Shown here piece after piece: positions 45,208 through 57,218 of a DNA stretch of 64,000 bases; the stretch's first letter is position 1; each line of letters opens with the position of its first letter. The DNA lies in the NCBI GenBank assembly GCA_029948255.1, contig JALIZF010001751.1, positions 469,001 to 533,000 on the forward strand. Direction: 5' to 3'. The notes beneath the pieces were generated by a model. That model did not search any database, was not told the DNA's origin, and worked only from the letters and a program-made list of their open reading frames with translations. Made by a program: the position numbers and the translations under genes. Origin of the DNA: Telmatactis stephensoni. Taxonomy: Eukaryota > Cnidaria > Anthozoa > Actiniaria > Isophelliidae.

Positions 45208-45208
<1 letters not shown>
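45078..45208 (+). other. LINE copy B 3' UTR
   Basis: Contains an internal ATT tract, a T run, agagagatttacaattg and the final aataaagtttcc. The last 40 bp are clearly alike in copy A. Confidence 0.75.
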
Positions 45209-45246
<38 letters not shown>

Positions 45247-45300
45247 GTATATTATTATTATATTATTATTATTGATATATTATTATTATTATTATTATTA

Positions 45301-45368
<68 letters not shown>
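45209..45368. repeat. (ATT)n tract 3' of LINE copy B
   Basis: About 160 bp of ATT units with a few interruptions (gtatatta, gatatatta). Confidence 0.95.
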
Positions 45369-45455
45369 GCACTAGTCAGTTGTTTAACCACCACCCCCTC
45401 ACCCCTGTGACTTGAAGGAGGAATTCACAAAATGAAGCATAGTAATCTAAGATAT

Positions 45456-45640
45456 TGTAATACCATGATCATCTCGGGATCCATTGTTTCAAGAGGGACG
45501 TTTAGTGTCTAACATCCTTCCTACCTGAATAGAAATGAGGGAGATTTAAAACTAAATTTCCCTCATACATCATTAATGAGAGAAATTAAGAACTAAATTT
45601 TCCTCATTTATGATAACCTCTAATACTCAGGATATCTATT
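45456..45640. mobile_element. One-ended fragment of the GTAATACCATGA element family
   Basis: Starts tgtaataccatgatcatctc and continues with agagggacgt, gatgagg- and attaatgag-like blocks. These match the reverse complement of the right end of the element at 47,911-48,449. No second terminus is seen. Confidence 0.6.
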
Positions 45641-46244
45641 TTAACGCCGCTCCCTTCAATCTGTCCAATGTCGCTTGTGTTCGCAATAAATACCGTATAC
45701 CATTTTTGCAGCCAATTGTTGACTTATTATTTCAGTAAAAACAGACAAAGACCGGTATAGCATTAAAGTGGGACTATGATGAAAATCGTTCGAAATTTAA
45801 TGTAGCTGAAACTTCATTGAATCATTCCTCAAAGGTGTTCACTAGTTAAAAATCTATTCTCAATATTACATTACATTAATATACATATTACAAGTACCAT
45901 TTATGAATCTTTAATTTAGAGGTGTTAGTAATCTTCTCAACCCAAACATTTCCATATACACTTCTTTGTATTCTATAATCGAAATATCTCAACATGATTG
46001 TTCTACATCGATGGAAACTGGCCGGGATCATGAATCCTAAGCAAAACTCCTTCAAATCCTCATTAAATAAATGTTTCACGTCGTAGGTAGCCAATTAGAT
46101 ACTCCGATTTTGACCTCGTGACGATACTTGAATCCCGGGAAAGTCTTCCATGCCAATTTGTTACTGGAAATCTGTTTCAGTGTCCGGCTGATTTGAACAA
46201 ATTTCAATTCTAAAGGTAATGAATGGTACATCGTTACAATTGGT
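45641..46244. other. Intergenic, no gene recognised
   Basis: Short frames only. The duplicated SLC22 segment begins at its right edge. Confidence 0.5.
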
Positions 46245-46814
46245 CCTTAATTAGCAATAGTTGAATTTGCTTGTTTTCTATTTAACGCTTACTTTGATCA
46301 CACTTAGAAACATTAGCTCTTATTTGCTTAACTTTAACTTTTAATGCAATAAAGAGCGTTTCAAATTTTAACATTTGATGAATTTACTGATCAAAAAGGC
46401 CGGCGAGAACAATGCTAAAATGAATGAAATTCGCCGGTATTCCTATTTGGAGCTAGGGCTTTCTATTTTCTGCTTCTCTTGAAATAATGCGGTGACCACC
46501 TGTTTTTGTTTGTTTGTTTGTTTGTTGTTGTTTTTTAAATCAAACTATAATTATCCCTATTTCGGTTAAAGATAATAGTAGTAATAAAAAACACGTTGAT
46601 TGATTGATTAGAATGGAATGTCCTTAAACGTCAACGGTTTGGCTGGGGCTGATTAAGATTACAGTGTATATCCAACACGCGTATAGTCATATTTGCAAAG
46701 TGTTGTATAACATTAATCTTAACATTAATCTGATTGTTAAAATGGAAATGCATTGCTTTAAAAAGCAGTATTACAACATCTGTCTTGTCAGTCTCGGTAA
46801 CCGACTTCTCTGTT

Positions 46815-47030
46815 TCAACCATTCCTTTCACACTTTGTCAGTTTGGCTTCTCTTCTTTTCTTCAAGAATGGTATCCCATAGTCCTCGAGGGCCTCCTCTG
46901 CCTCCACACTTGTTTGATAGAGTTGTCGCAAAGCCGTTTCTGGTACCCATAACGACGCAATCCCACAAAGAACTGCGCATGCTCCAAAAATGGTCATTGG
47001 AAGAACAATGCTTGAGCCTGGTAACTGAGC
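46815..47030 (-). CDS. SLC22 copy 2, exon 9 with frameshifted tail
   Basis: TM12 and VPETALRQLY are intact. A changed stretch near 46,835 (ttcacactttgtcagtttgg in place of copy 1's shorter ttgtcagttttag) shifts the frame so the tail ends AKLTKCERNG. About 20 residues of the copy 1 C-terminus are lost. Confidence 0.8.
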   Translation of the reverse strand, partial: AQLPGSSIVLPMTIFGACAVLCGIASLWVPETALRQLYQTSVEAEEALEDYGIPFLKKRREAKLTKCERNG

Positions 47031-47455
47031 CTACAAATAATGTGAAATATTTCATTCTTAGCTCTTCAAAAGTTACTTCTTCAATGGATATCCTGTGGTA
47101 TTAGAAAGGAAGAGAGAGCAAATTTATCGTTGATATCATAGCTTTCTTGAATTTGTTGCTGTTGTTGATGTTCATTATTTTCGGCTTTGTAGTCAACAAG
47201 AACGATAATTTGGTGAACTATAGCAATAGACATCGTTTCTTACCAACATGAGTAAAAATGGTGCAATGATTCCACCAACACGAGCAGCAGTAGATCCAAC
47301 ACCTTGTGCTGTATTCCTGCAAGAACCACAACCATAAAAGAAATCCAAGACAATGTATATATTTACTTATTACTTCGGATGCCGTGTAACTTATTACAGA
47401 GACATGCAATAATTGCATGCATTACATAATCAAGGTGCACTCTTTGTATTGGGTA

Positions 47456-47597
47456 GAGCGATAACACTTAAACCGTGAAATAACTTAGTAACTAAATAGA
47501 GACAAATAGTAGCAAAACCCTTTGTTTTCTATTGTTTCATTAGTACTATTTGTACTTTTTAGTTAGTACTTGTTTCACGGTTTTAGTGCTATCGCTC
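47456..47597. mobile_element. 142-bp MITE with TA target duplication
   Basis: Inverted ends gagcgataacacttaaaccg and its near complement (cggttttagtgctatcgctc). TA lies at 47,454-47,455 and 47,598-47,599. The copy 1 empty site reads gggtaccagggg near 15,650. Same family as 4,131-4,267. Confidence 0.88.
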
Positions 47598-47764
47598 TAC
47601 CAGGGCTACCTTTTCTTCTAAAATTGGTTTATAAAGAAATAAAGGTTTCTAGCTCCTGGTGTAGCCTCGCCATGTAAGAATTGGTTGAGTATCCCCCGGG
47701 GGATGGCATTAATTTGTGTTCAAAGTCAAACTGCTGTAACCATTATCGGAATGACTTTAATTAT

Positions 47765-47910
47765 AAGTAATACCATGACTTCTTCGGGATATTAGTGATT
47801 AAATGTCCCCGAAGCCGAGGGAGGTTTAGTGGAAGTAGACTTTTACTCAACCTCCCGAGGCTGAGGGGACATTTAATCACTAATATCCCGAAGAAGTCAT
47901 GGTATTACTT
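47765..47910. mobile_element. Near-perfect palindromic MITE
   Basis: Arms of over 60 bp begin aagtaataccatgacttctt and mirror at ...agaagtcatggtattactt, with a centre of about 25 bp. Absent from copy 1. It abuts the next element and shares the first bases of its terminus. Confidence 0.85.
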
Positions 47911-48449
47911 TGTAATACCATGATCACCGAGGAAATAAACGAAAATATACTTCGCTGTTTGTTCATCCAAAACTTGAAAATATTATACAATTCTTTTACC
48001 AATTGTGCGTAACCGTGTTCTCTGTGGACTTTCGAAAATAGATTTCTTTGTTATATACTTACAATGAACAAGTATTTATAGGTTGTTAATCAATTCGAAA
48101 GCTAAATTGTTTTTCATGATGCTTTCTTTGCTTCGTTATGCTCATGCGCAAAATAGAATGCATAGATCCCACACGCGTAAGAGTGTGCAGTGGTAGGAGG
48201 TATCGGTGCGTTAGAAAGTTACAGAGTTTCGGGACAGCGTGCAAAGATGTCCCGATCGTCCCGATGATTGCGTTAAATGAGGGACAACCACTCATGAATA
48301 ACATAACGATTAGTTCTAATCATCCCTCATTCATAATTAATGAGGGAATATTAGAACTAATTTTCCCTCTTTCTATTCATGAGGGAGGGATGTTAGCGAT
48401 TCAACGTCCCTCCAAAAACAATAGATCCCGAGGTGATCATGGTATTACA
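47911..48449. mobile_element. 539-bp element with GTAATACCATGATCACC ends
   Basis: Inverted ends tgtaataccatgatcacc and ggtgatcatggtattaca. Contains a second internal palindrome around 48,310-48,400 (ccctcattcataattaatgaggg). Absent from copy 1, where gactttaacaacaataagg is continuous near 15,810. A fragment of a relative is at 45,456. Confidence 0.8.
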
Positions 48450-48560
48450 ACAATAAGGTTATAGACAAAGTGGTAGTCGTTGTAATGCTTGAGATTCCCT
48501 TCAATTAATTAGAGAGTATTGTCTGATTGACATTCACCAAAGAAGGTAATCCATCTGTGG

Positions 48561-48914
48561 CATAGTTAATAGAGGGGACTGGTTAGGAAGCCTTTTGTTA
48601 TATGTCTTTGTTCATTTTTTTCAACCGTGACCGTGCACAAATCTTTTATTTTTTCATTGTTTCGCCTTAATTGCCATGGTTGAGCAACTGAACCCAAATG
48701 TTTCTTTTCCGCTGCTTGTTCGATGTATTCTAGTTCAAAATTAATTATATTAGAATATTTAAATAAATAATCCAATAGACAACATTTCGGTTCATTCATA
48801 TAGCCATTTTCTAATGAATTAAACTTTGTGCACGGTCAAGACCAGTTCAACATCCAGACTAGAACAAAGAAATGTAACAAAAGGCTTCCTAACCATTCCC
48901 CTCTATTAACTATG
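48561..48914. mobile_element. 354-bp hAT-like MITE, 8-bp target duplication
   Basis: Inverted ends of about 40 bp with one mismatch begin catagttaatagagggg. The exact 8-bp duplication atctgtgg flanks it (48,553-48,560 and 48,915-48,922). The empty site with a single atctgtgg is at 15,920-15,927 in copy 1. An 8-bp duplication and CA...TG ends fit the hAT superfamily. No transposase frame. Confidence 0.92.
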
Positions 48915-49514
48915 ATCTGTGGACATGTTGGTCTCAGTTTGACAGTTGTTGTTGCTTGCTAGCTTTTAATATTATGTATGTTGTTATTGTTGTTTTTGTT
49001 GTTCGTTAACTGCATTTCAATTCACCTTAAAACCGTTGGAAATAGCTCTGTTGTGATGAGATATACACTGCTCCATTCATTGGCTGTTATGGCCAATCCC
49101 AAAACAGCTACGCACGTGACTGCTATTTCATACTCTGCAAATTGGATTCAAATAGAATATTACACTTTAACATTGGAACTGAACGGGAGAATTTATTTAC
49201 GTTTACATTCGTCTTTTCTTCTGGGACGACAAAAGCTCGTCACGTAGGCGAACTCAGTCCTGTGCGAAATCGCTCTTAGGCACGCATTCAGATTCTAAAC
49301 ACGGTAAAATGTTTATATTTTGCGATTCGAGCCCAATAGAAATACGTTTGCTTTGTTTGAAATGAGTGTATTTAAAAGGAAAATATGCGGTGATGAAGAT
49401 CGATACCTTTAGGAATGGCCAGAATCAACAGCAAAAGAACACCGGTAGCGATCATAAAAGAGGCGTGAGTCAGGCGACGACCAAGGCTGAAAAGAATTTA
49501 CAAATATATAAATA

Positions 49515-50545
49515 ACTAGACGCACACGTGCGTTCACTCGTGCCCTGGGAGTCTCTTTTAAGAGGCTTCAATGACTCGCGCCGTTCGTACTCTTCCCCGA
49601 GCCGTTTCACGCATTCTTCACTTAACCGTAACATAATACAAGACCTTTTTTGACCTTTTTAAAGAATATCTGATTAGTCAATTTGTCTGTCAGCAGCTAT
49701 TAGTGTTTGCCTTTATCATGCATGGGTATTGGATATCTCCAACATGCAAAAATATACCAGTTTATTCAACTTTTTATTTCACTATATATCTCAATTGTTT
49801 GCTGTAAAGACTTCTACAACGACGTTTTTGACACAATAACAAATTAAAAATCGTGTATTTTTTCGTTCATATTTCAGATGTTTTATCCATTACGTGATCA
49901 AACGCATCAGGTCAAATAGAGCCTTGGTTCCATGAAAATATATAAATACATTGTCTGGCCAGAATTGTGTTAAAATTCAATACAAAATCCTCTCAAGATC
50001 TCTTGAATGCTTGAATGAAAAATATAATTGACTTGCCTCTATGTGCGTTCGTTTAGCAACATGTAGGGTGAGAAATTCGTAGATCTCCAGCTCAAAGGAA
50101 TTGCTCTGAGTCGCGAGAGCTTCAGCTTCAGTACTCCATTGAGAGTTCGATATTTGGTCAAAGTATTAGAGATCAAGCCCAAAATAACAGCCCATTCTGA
50201 AGCTCTTATAAGTGTCTAGGTATATCTCGAGTTAAAAGCTCCATTTTCTATTGTCTCACTGCTGGAAAAGCCTGTCTCTGAAAGCTATTTTTTGGGCTGT
50301 CCGCCATCTTGCATTCCTAAAGTTCCTGACTGGCGTTCACTTCGAAGACCTTCGAAGAGTTCGCACTCGCTCAAAGGTGATGAATGAAGGGCATTGTTTC
50401 TTGCGCTCTGAACCAATCAGGAGCTTTAACACGTGACCGATTGCGCAAGAAAGGCCTCTTCTGGCGACGAACAGAGAAAAAAAAAAAAAAACATTTGCAG
50501 TTTATAACTCGTTCCCGGCTTAAAGGCCTGGGCACGAGTAATAAT
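49515..50545. mobile_element. Copy 2-specific insertion, about 1 kb
   Basis: Copy 1 has only tetranucleotide repeats between fusion-equivalent points (near 17,010). The insert has short inverted ends around cactcgtgccc (49,535) and gggcacgagt (50,530) and an A15 run at about 50,475. No coding sequence recognised. Boundaries are approximate because the flanks are simple repeats. Confidence 0.6.
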
Positions 50546-50629
50546 AAAATTAATGAACAAACAAACGAACAAACAAGCAAGCAAACACACCAATAAATAA
50601 ATAGATTAATTAATTAATTAATTAATAAC

Positions 50630-50740
50630 TGAATGAATGAATAACTGAATGAATGAATGAATGAATGAATGAATGAATGAATGAATGAATGAATGAATGA
50701 ATGAATGAATGAAAGAATGAATGAATGAATGAATGGATGA
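50630..50740. repeat. (GAAT)n microsatellite, copy 2
   Basis: Homologue of the tract at 17,102-17,200, with a few unit differences. Confidence 0.9.
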
Positions 50741-50819
50741 ATAAGTAAACATGGTTTGCCAGAAATATCAGCGATGAAAAATCTCACTTGACTGAAGCTA
50801 ACAATTAGGTCCTCCCCAC

Positions 50820-50999
50820 CCCGGGCCCTAAAATCACCGTTATTTTGGGCGATCTTATGCGATTTTTGGCGATCTTAGGCGATATTGGGAAATTTTAGCC
50901 ATTTCGAGTTAGCGCTCTTAGGCGCTCTTAGGAGATATTGAGCAATCTTGGGCGATATTAGGCGATATTAAGCAATATTAGGCGATTTTAGGGCCCGGA
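50820..50999. repeat. Inverted-repeat element of ttaggcgata units, copy 2
   Basis: Copy of 17,273-17,448, with slightly better preserved ends (cgggccctaaaat and attttagggcccgg). Confidence 0.65.
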
Positions 51000-51222
51000 G
51001 CAGGCCTATCTTAGGCGATATTTAGTAAATAAACCCCCTCTGTCGGCTTCGCTTCTCGGCCAAATGTTCATTTTCCGGACCATCTCTAATCCTCGGACAT
51101 TATCCTTCGATATGTCAGTGAACCAGAAGGGGTTTATTTATTTCATATCTCTTCGATAAATTTTCGTGCTTCATCTTTGAAAGAAAAACAAACGTTGGGC
51201 AAAACCCATTCAAGTGCTTTTT

Positions 51223-52038
51223 GTGGTTACTGGCTTGTATACAAGCCAGTACCATTATGTCATCGTGAGTGTAAGTAAGTGTGTAAGTGTGTAAGTTAAT
51301 TCGGATTTGCCGAAGTTGTTCACGAAGAGAGAACGAAATACATACGGAATTGGCTCGAAGATTACTTGACTCATTTTAATCATTTTTCACGACGAAAATA
51401 TGAAATATTCTAAGAAATATCTACCTAATTTTTTAAACAGCGGTTGTTATAATTTCATTAGATATTTCCTTTCGATGAAAAAAATCTTAGAAGTTTTCAA
51501 TAAATATGGAGTGTACGAACACACTCGGCATTGGCTTCATCGATACCGCTGACCAAAAGGTCAAGCAGACTCGTTTTTCCATGTGGCTTGTGTTTGTTTG
51601 GATATATTGGTATAAAACATTGTCTACTTAAAGTAGACAATGTTTTATTTTACCTGTCACTGGACTACTGGGAGAAATATGTAAAAAAGATGTGAAATAC
51701 ACGTGAAAAATATTTTTGAATTTAATTAGTCATTTAACAAAGAGCCAATGAGTCCAGATGTGACTACAAAGACTGTTCAGTGTTTGTTCAGTAACCGCAA
51801 AACGTTTAGGAATAGATAGTTGTGGTTTGCCTAGTTTGTCATTTTCTTCTTTGTAATATACAATTTGGAGGACTTTTTGGAGCACTTTCATCATTCTCGT
51901 AGACTCCATATCGACAGAAAAATTATAATTATTTTTTTCTCGAAAGCATTCTTTCTTTCTTTTCTATTTATTTTTGTTGGTTTCTTTGTTTAGTTTAATT
52001 GCTTTGCTTGTTTATTTATCATTTGACCAGTAACCACA
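51223..52038. mobile_element. 816-bp element with TGTGGTTACTGG inverted ends
   Basis: Exact 12-bp inverted termini (51,223-51,234 and 52,027-52,038). Contains further palindromes (actggcttgtatacaagccagt at the left end; cattgtctacttaaagtagacaatg near 51,620). Lies in a stretch absent from copy 1. Non-coding. Confidence 0.7.
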
Positions 52039-52401
52039 TGTCCTCTTAGAAGGCTTTTATTAAACGATTGTTATTGGCTCTTGCACATTTTATCTGTCTC
52101 TGATTAGTTGTTTGGCTGGTAAGCTCTGCCGTTGTCATGACTACATTGAAGCTACTCACTGCATGCAGGAAGTAGAGGCGAACACAACATTTTTGGGGAG
52201 CAAAACGCATCAAAAATTAATCAAAATTCCCTATGATAAGCTTGAAAATCATATGATTATACTAAGAGAGCTTTAGTCGCAATTCGATAGTCATTGAAAG
52301 TAAAAATTGTAGTCTTTAAAAGCCGAAAAAGGCGTATTTCGAGGTGGAGGATGACTTGCAAACTGACGGCTGACTTCAAAGACCACGCGTACGAGGAGCT
52401 G

Positions 52402-52830
52402 TTTGTATCCAAGAACTTCAGCTTTTGAAAACGACGATAACACACATTATATTATATGGCTGCTTCTGATCGATTGCTAAGTAGACAGTCGAATTATTCA
52501 ATAAATCAAAGGACTTTTGTATCCAAGAACTTCAGCTTTTGGAAACGACAATAACACACATTATATTATAATATGGCCGGTTGTGATCGATTGCTAATTG
52601 TGATCGATATTGTGATCGATTGCAAACAGTCGAATTATTCAATAAATCAAAGGACTTTTGTATCCAAGAACTTCAGGTCAGTTTTGAAAACGACGATACT
52701 GACAAACATTATATTTTATAGCCGGTTGTCATCGATTGCTAAGCGAACAGTCGATCAAAAGACTTTTGTAAAGAACTTCAGCTTTTGAAAACGACGATAT
52801 GTGGCCGGTTGTGATCAAATTATTCACACA
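52402..52830. repeat. Diverged tandem repeat, 108-141 bp period
   Basis: Four copies of a unit containing tttgtatccaagaacttcag, gaaaacgacgata and gatcgattgctaa, starting near 52,402, 52,516, 52,657 and 52,765. Only in copy 2 of the duplication. Confidence 0.8.
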
Positions 52831-52900
52831 GGGTATCAATTTACCAAAAGGACCATACTTCACCAATGGTTCACCAATGGTGAATTCGATTTACCAATGG

Positions 52901-53305
52901 TACCATTGGTAAAGCCGGCCGTAGCAGTTGATGCCACAGGAATCCCAAAGCCAAGCAATTGATACCACAGGAATCCCAAATACGAGCGTACATATTGTGA
53001 TAGGTTTTTTTGAGGGAACCCTGTGGAAATTCACCAATAGACACCATTGGCAAAACACATTTCACCAATGGTATCTAATGGTGATTCTGGACATACTTGG
53101 ATTGGTACCATTGGTAAAGCCGGCCGTAGCAGTTGATACCACAGGAATCCCAAAGCCAAGCAATTGATACCACAGGAATCCCAAATACGAGCGTACATAT
53201 TGTGATAGGGTTTTTAGAGGGAACCCTGTGGAAATTCACCAATAGACACCATTGGTAAAACACATTTCACCAATGGTATCTAATGGTGATTCTGGACATA
53301 CTTGG
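52901..53305. repeat. Two-copy 205-bp tandem duplication
   Basis: Units start taccattggtaaagccggcc at 52,901 and 53,106 and agree closely throughout. Each holds an inner short repeat (gataccacaggaatcccaaa) and several ttcaccaatggt motifs, which also extend upstream to about 52,850. Confidence 0.9.
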
Positions 53306-54599
53306 TTTTCACAGTTTTGTTGGATAGGTTATCTACCGTAAAGGATAGCCAAGCTAGAGTGATTTCTGAATTCTCTGTCCCTACCGAATGCTGAAGTTTG
53401 CCGCTTTGGCGGAAATCCATCGCTTTGAAGCAGTTAGTTGAAGCTAAAGTTTACAAGTCGTTTTTCAGGCTAAGGACTACGCAAAAGGCACTTCATGGAA
53501 GTAAAAAAAAGCTAAATGGGTAAAAACATTCAGCTCTCAATGCTCCATTGGCGGTTTGATTTAATCGTGCGCAAGTATTATCATATGATTCATGTGTAAG
53601 CACGCGTTAAATTTTCTTACTGGTTTGAAAAAGTTACAAAAGGACTGCAACGTGCTTTGAGTGCATCTATCGAGTTTTGAGGGCACCTGGTTAAGCATCC
53701 AAGAGCAGTTGAACTGGCACTCGGCTACTTCTCATGTGTTTCTTTCGCTTTTTAACAACTTCCCGCGTACAATCTATAAGCACAGCAGATGCAAGCTAGG
53801 TAAGAGCACCTACGAAACTATTTCAGAGGAAATTATTCATATTTGTAGTTGGTTTAAATTGATAAAGGTCACATTCGTATCAAACATATTGTGTCGTTTG
53901 CGCGGGCTTCCTGTGCTACTAGTATTGGTCTGCCTGTTTACCGAAAAGCTAGGTTTCATCGCTACAATTTTTGCAATGTCTGCAATAGAGTTTTGACAGT
54001 TTGAGGCTCCAAACAGTCAACAAAAATATATCTATGTTGACTTCCAAATAAGATAAACTCCCAAATATGGACATAGACTTAATGGCCGCGTGCGCTCGAA
54101 AAATAATAAATGAACGTGAGCTATAATCTGAGTGTATACAGTCTTACTTGTTCATTGAATACCACGTAACAGGAATGAATGCCCCTGCTAAGACAGGAAC
54201 AATCAAGGAAATGGCGTAGACATTACCAGGAAGCTGTGTCGTATTTATTATCAGAGCAAAATAGGTCATTGAAACAGTAAACCTACCGAGAGATAATAAA
54301 CAATAAGTGAAGCTGTTATTCATCGTACATTATGTTCATTCACTGGCATCTGGGGCCTGTTTTTCGAAATGACCGATAACTGTACGAGCCCAAAAAATTA
54401 CAGTAAACTACACAAGTGCGCAAGCACCCGTAAACCTGTCTGAAAAATCTTATAAGTCGTTGAAATTTGAAATGAACACGTTAAACTTTATCGGGTAAGT
54501 TAGCGGGCCCAAAAAGTTATCGGGTCTTTCGAGAAACGGTCCCATAGCCGATAGGAAAGCAATATGCTTCGAATGATTAACTAATGGATTGATGGAGTA

Positions 54600-54774
54600 A
54601 AGGATGGATGGATGGATGGATTGATGGATGGATGGATGGATGGATGGATGGATGGATGGATGGATGGATGGATGGATGGATGGATGGATGGATGGATGGA
54701 TGGATGGATGGATGGATGGATGGATGGATGGATGGATGGATGGATGGATGGATGGATGGATGGATGGATGGATG

Positions 54775-54815
<41 letters not shown>

Positions 54816-54893
54816 GTAGGTTGGTTGGTTGGTTGGTTGGTTGGTTGGTTGGTTGGTTGGTTGGTTGGTTGGTTGGTTGGTTGGTTGGTTGGT
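54600..54893. repeat. Compound GGAT/GATT/GGTT microsatellite, copy 2
   Basis: Homologue of 19,826-20,135. The tgga block is much longer here and the ttga block much shorter, showing rapid change since duplication. Confidence 0.95.
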
Positions 54894-55707
54894 TGACTGA
54901 GATAACCGATGCAGGAAGAGTAAAAAAGTTATCTGTAATTAAGCAATACGAAACAAAACAAAACAAAAGAACATTGCGCGAAATTCGCTGGCGCTTTTAA
55001 AACTGATTTGCAGCATGGCCAAGTCTATTTTCTTTTGACCTGGTGGGTCCTTACACAAACTAAGCTATCCTCTTTTCCTCTCCTCCCTCCCCTCTTCCGT
55101 TATCTTACCATCCAAAACTCATGATAATAGTCCAACGACGTGACTTTGGAGTTCTTAGGAGATCAAGGGGTGTGTGTCTCTCTGCATTCGAGGTTCGTTC
55201 AAGTTGATCGTTGTGGATGTCATCTAACATAGAACTGAGCAGCTCTGGATCACACGTCTTATCTTTTTTTCCTCCGTATTTCATGATAATCTTGTGGGCG
55301 CTTGTTAGTTTTCCTTTAATAACAAGCCAACGTGGAGACTCGGGATAAACTCTAAACAACAAAAGTAGTGTTATCCTTCTCAAAAAAAATCTTGAAAGAG
55401 ATCCTCGCCCTACCTTTTTGGAAGATCAAGGAGAAAGCAAAGAAAACATTGGAACTTATCTCACGTAGGCAAGAGGTAACAGTTACAATTCTCAATGGGG
55501 GCCACGTCCAAAAACTTGTTTCTTTTCTATTTACTCACTAGTAAGAAATTGCCGGTTCTGGGACAAGGGGCCCTTGGGGGGCAGGGGGCTTCCGGGACTA
55601 ACCCATCCCATTACCTCATATCCAAGCAAAGCCGGACTAACCCCCTACGGGCGAACAGGTGTATTTGTGGACGAGCGGAGCGAGGTGCAATGAAGTCATA
55701 TCTATTT

Positions 55708-55953
55708 TTAGACCACCAGATCTAGTTTGAGAGCGGGATTTTGGAGAGCGACGCCAAGAACTAAACTTTCAAGAGGCTTCATTTTATCAGCTCTACGTTC
55801 ACGGTTGATAGCATCTAGTCGACGATTAAATTCATCGATCAATATTTGCATGGTGTGTTCAATGTCACAAAATATTATGTAATAGCGTATCTTTTCTTCA
55901 GACTCGGTGATCCCTTCTTTCACACGGTCCCACAGTACATAAATGACTACCAT
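55708..55953 (-). CDS. Short open frame in intron 3, unknown
   Basis: 81 codons with a coding-like composition (DRVKEGITESEEKIRY, EFNRRLDAINRERRADK). The copy 1 counterpart (about 21,020-21,240) has a 2-bp difference that introduces a stop after RLDAINREL, so the frame is not conserved. It is probably a fragment of an older element. No function assigned. Confidence 0.2.
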   Translation of the reverse strand: MVVIYVLWDRVKEGITESEEKIRYYIIFCDIEHTMQILIDEFNRRLDAINRERRADKMKPLESLVLGVALQNPALKLDLVV

Positions 55954-56028
55954 GTTTCATCAGTATCTTTCACATATGTGAGATTGTTGTCTAACAACCC
56001 AATTTCCAAGTGATCCGAAGCCAGCCTG

Positions 56029-57218
56029 TAAGGGACTGTACGTAAGGACCTTTCATTGATTAACAGAAAAAAAATTGGTGACCCTCCCCTAGCCAACTCA
56101 AATCAACCAAACAAAGATTGCAACACAGTGCTGCATATACATATTGGAGAGCCTGGAAACAAGGCTGTAGCTTCCGCCCACTCAAAACAATTTGGCTTAC
56201 TGGGTGACAAAACCCAATAAATGCGTGAGCTAGGGACGGACGACCATTAGATAACTGATGGGAGACATTGTACTGCAGGAATGTCATTTGCACAATTTTT
56301 TTGTCTGAACCCTTGCACGATATTTGAAATCCTTATTTTTAATAAAATAAAATGATGTACGAGCTGTTATGATTGTGAAGCACGTGCAGCTTTGCACAAT
56401 GGTTGTTGGGAAGGAGTTTAAAATAGCCACTTTTTGGCAAATTAATGTATGGATATTAAGACTATCAAAGCATTTCCACATGCATATGAGCACAATTGCA
56501 AAGTGCGAGTCGCTTCGCCGAAAATCTTAGAAGGACTTAGTAAATTCTAGCACAACCACTGTTGATGAAATAAATGAAAGTCAAACGACAGAAACAGGAT
56601 GCGTAACATACCTAAATATGCCCAAAAACATTTACTGAGTTTACAAATACTACATTGTGAAATAAGATTTCCCACATGTGAACTGCATAAAGAATTATAT
56701 TGTTGTAACGATATATTTGAAGGTACGAGATCATCATCAATGGACTTTTTTGCAAGCAAAGTACAAGAATTTCAGGAATAAAATAAAAGTAACTTCACAT
56801 AAGGAACAATTAAAGTATGATGGATGATGTACAACCATGCAATAAACAGTATGTAGTGACAATATTGTCACAGCATACCATATTTATAGCTAATTGTACA
56901 AACATTACTCAGCACATTCATACACTAGAACACACGAAAATCCACTGATATATTACTAGTGAGCACAGGAGCCATGTCGGTTCCAGCTTCTGGGTACAAT
57001 GATTTTGAAAGGGCTAATGTTTGAATGTACAAATAGATATATACAAAATAAGTCAGGAGAAATATAATGTGATTTCCACTCGTTTCTAAAGAGGTGACCC
57101 TCCCCCTTACATGGAAAAAGACAGGCTTGACCCTTCACAAACATTGAATATTTTTTCCATGACCCTCCCCCAAAATACGCCAGCCCACCCTCCCACATTA
57201 AAAACATACAGTCCCTAA
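56029..57218. mobile_element. 1.19-kb insertion with TAAGGGACTGTA ends, copy 2 only
   Basis: Termini taagggactgta and tacagtcccta are inverted. Copy 1 passes straight from agccagcct to gtcgataagc near 21,330. The interior repeats gaccctccccc motifs near both ends (56,082; 57,096; 57,160). No transposase frame. Confidence 0.75.

Larger units (their letters stand above)
41778..45208 (+). mobile_element. R2/R4-type LINE copy B, apparently full length
   Basis: A 3.4-kb element with a 5' UTR of about 120 bp, one ORF, and a 3' UTR ending aataaagtttcc, bordered by (TTA)n on the left and (ATT)n on the right. Dong elements of the R4 clade are known to target TAA repeats; whether the ATT here is target or copied tail is discussed as a finding. 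Confidence 0.85.
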
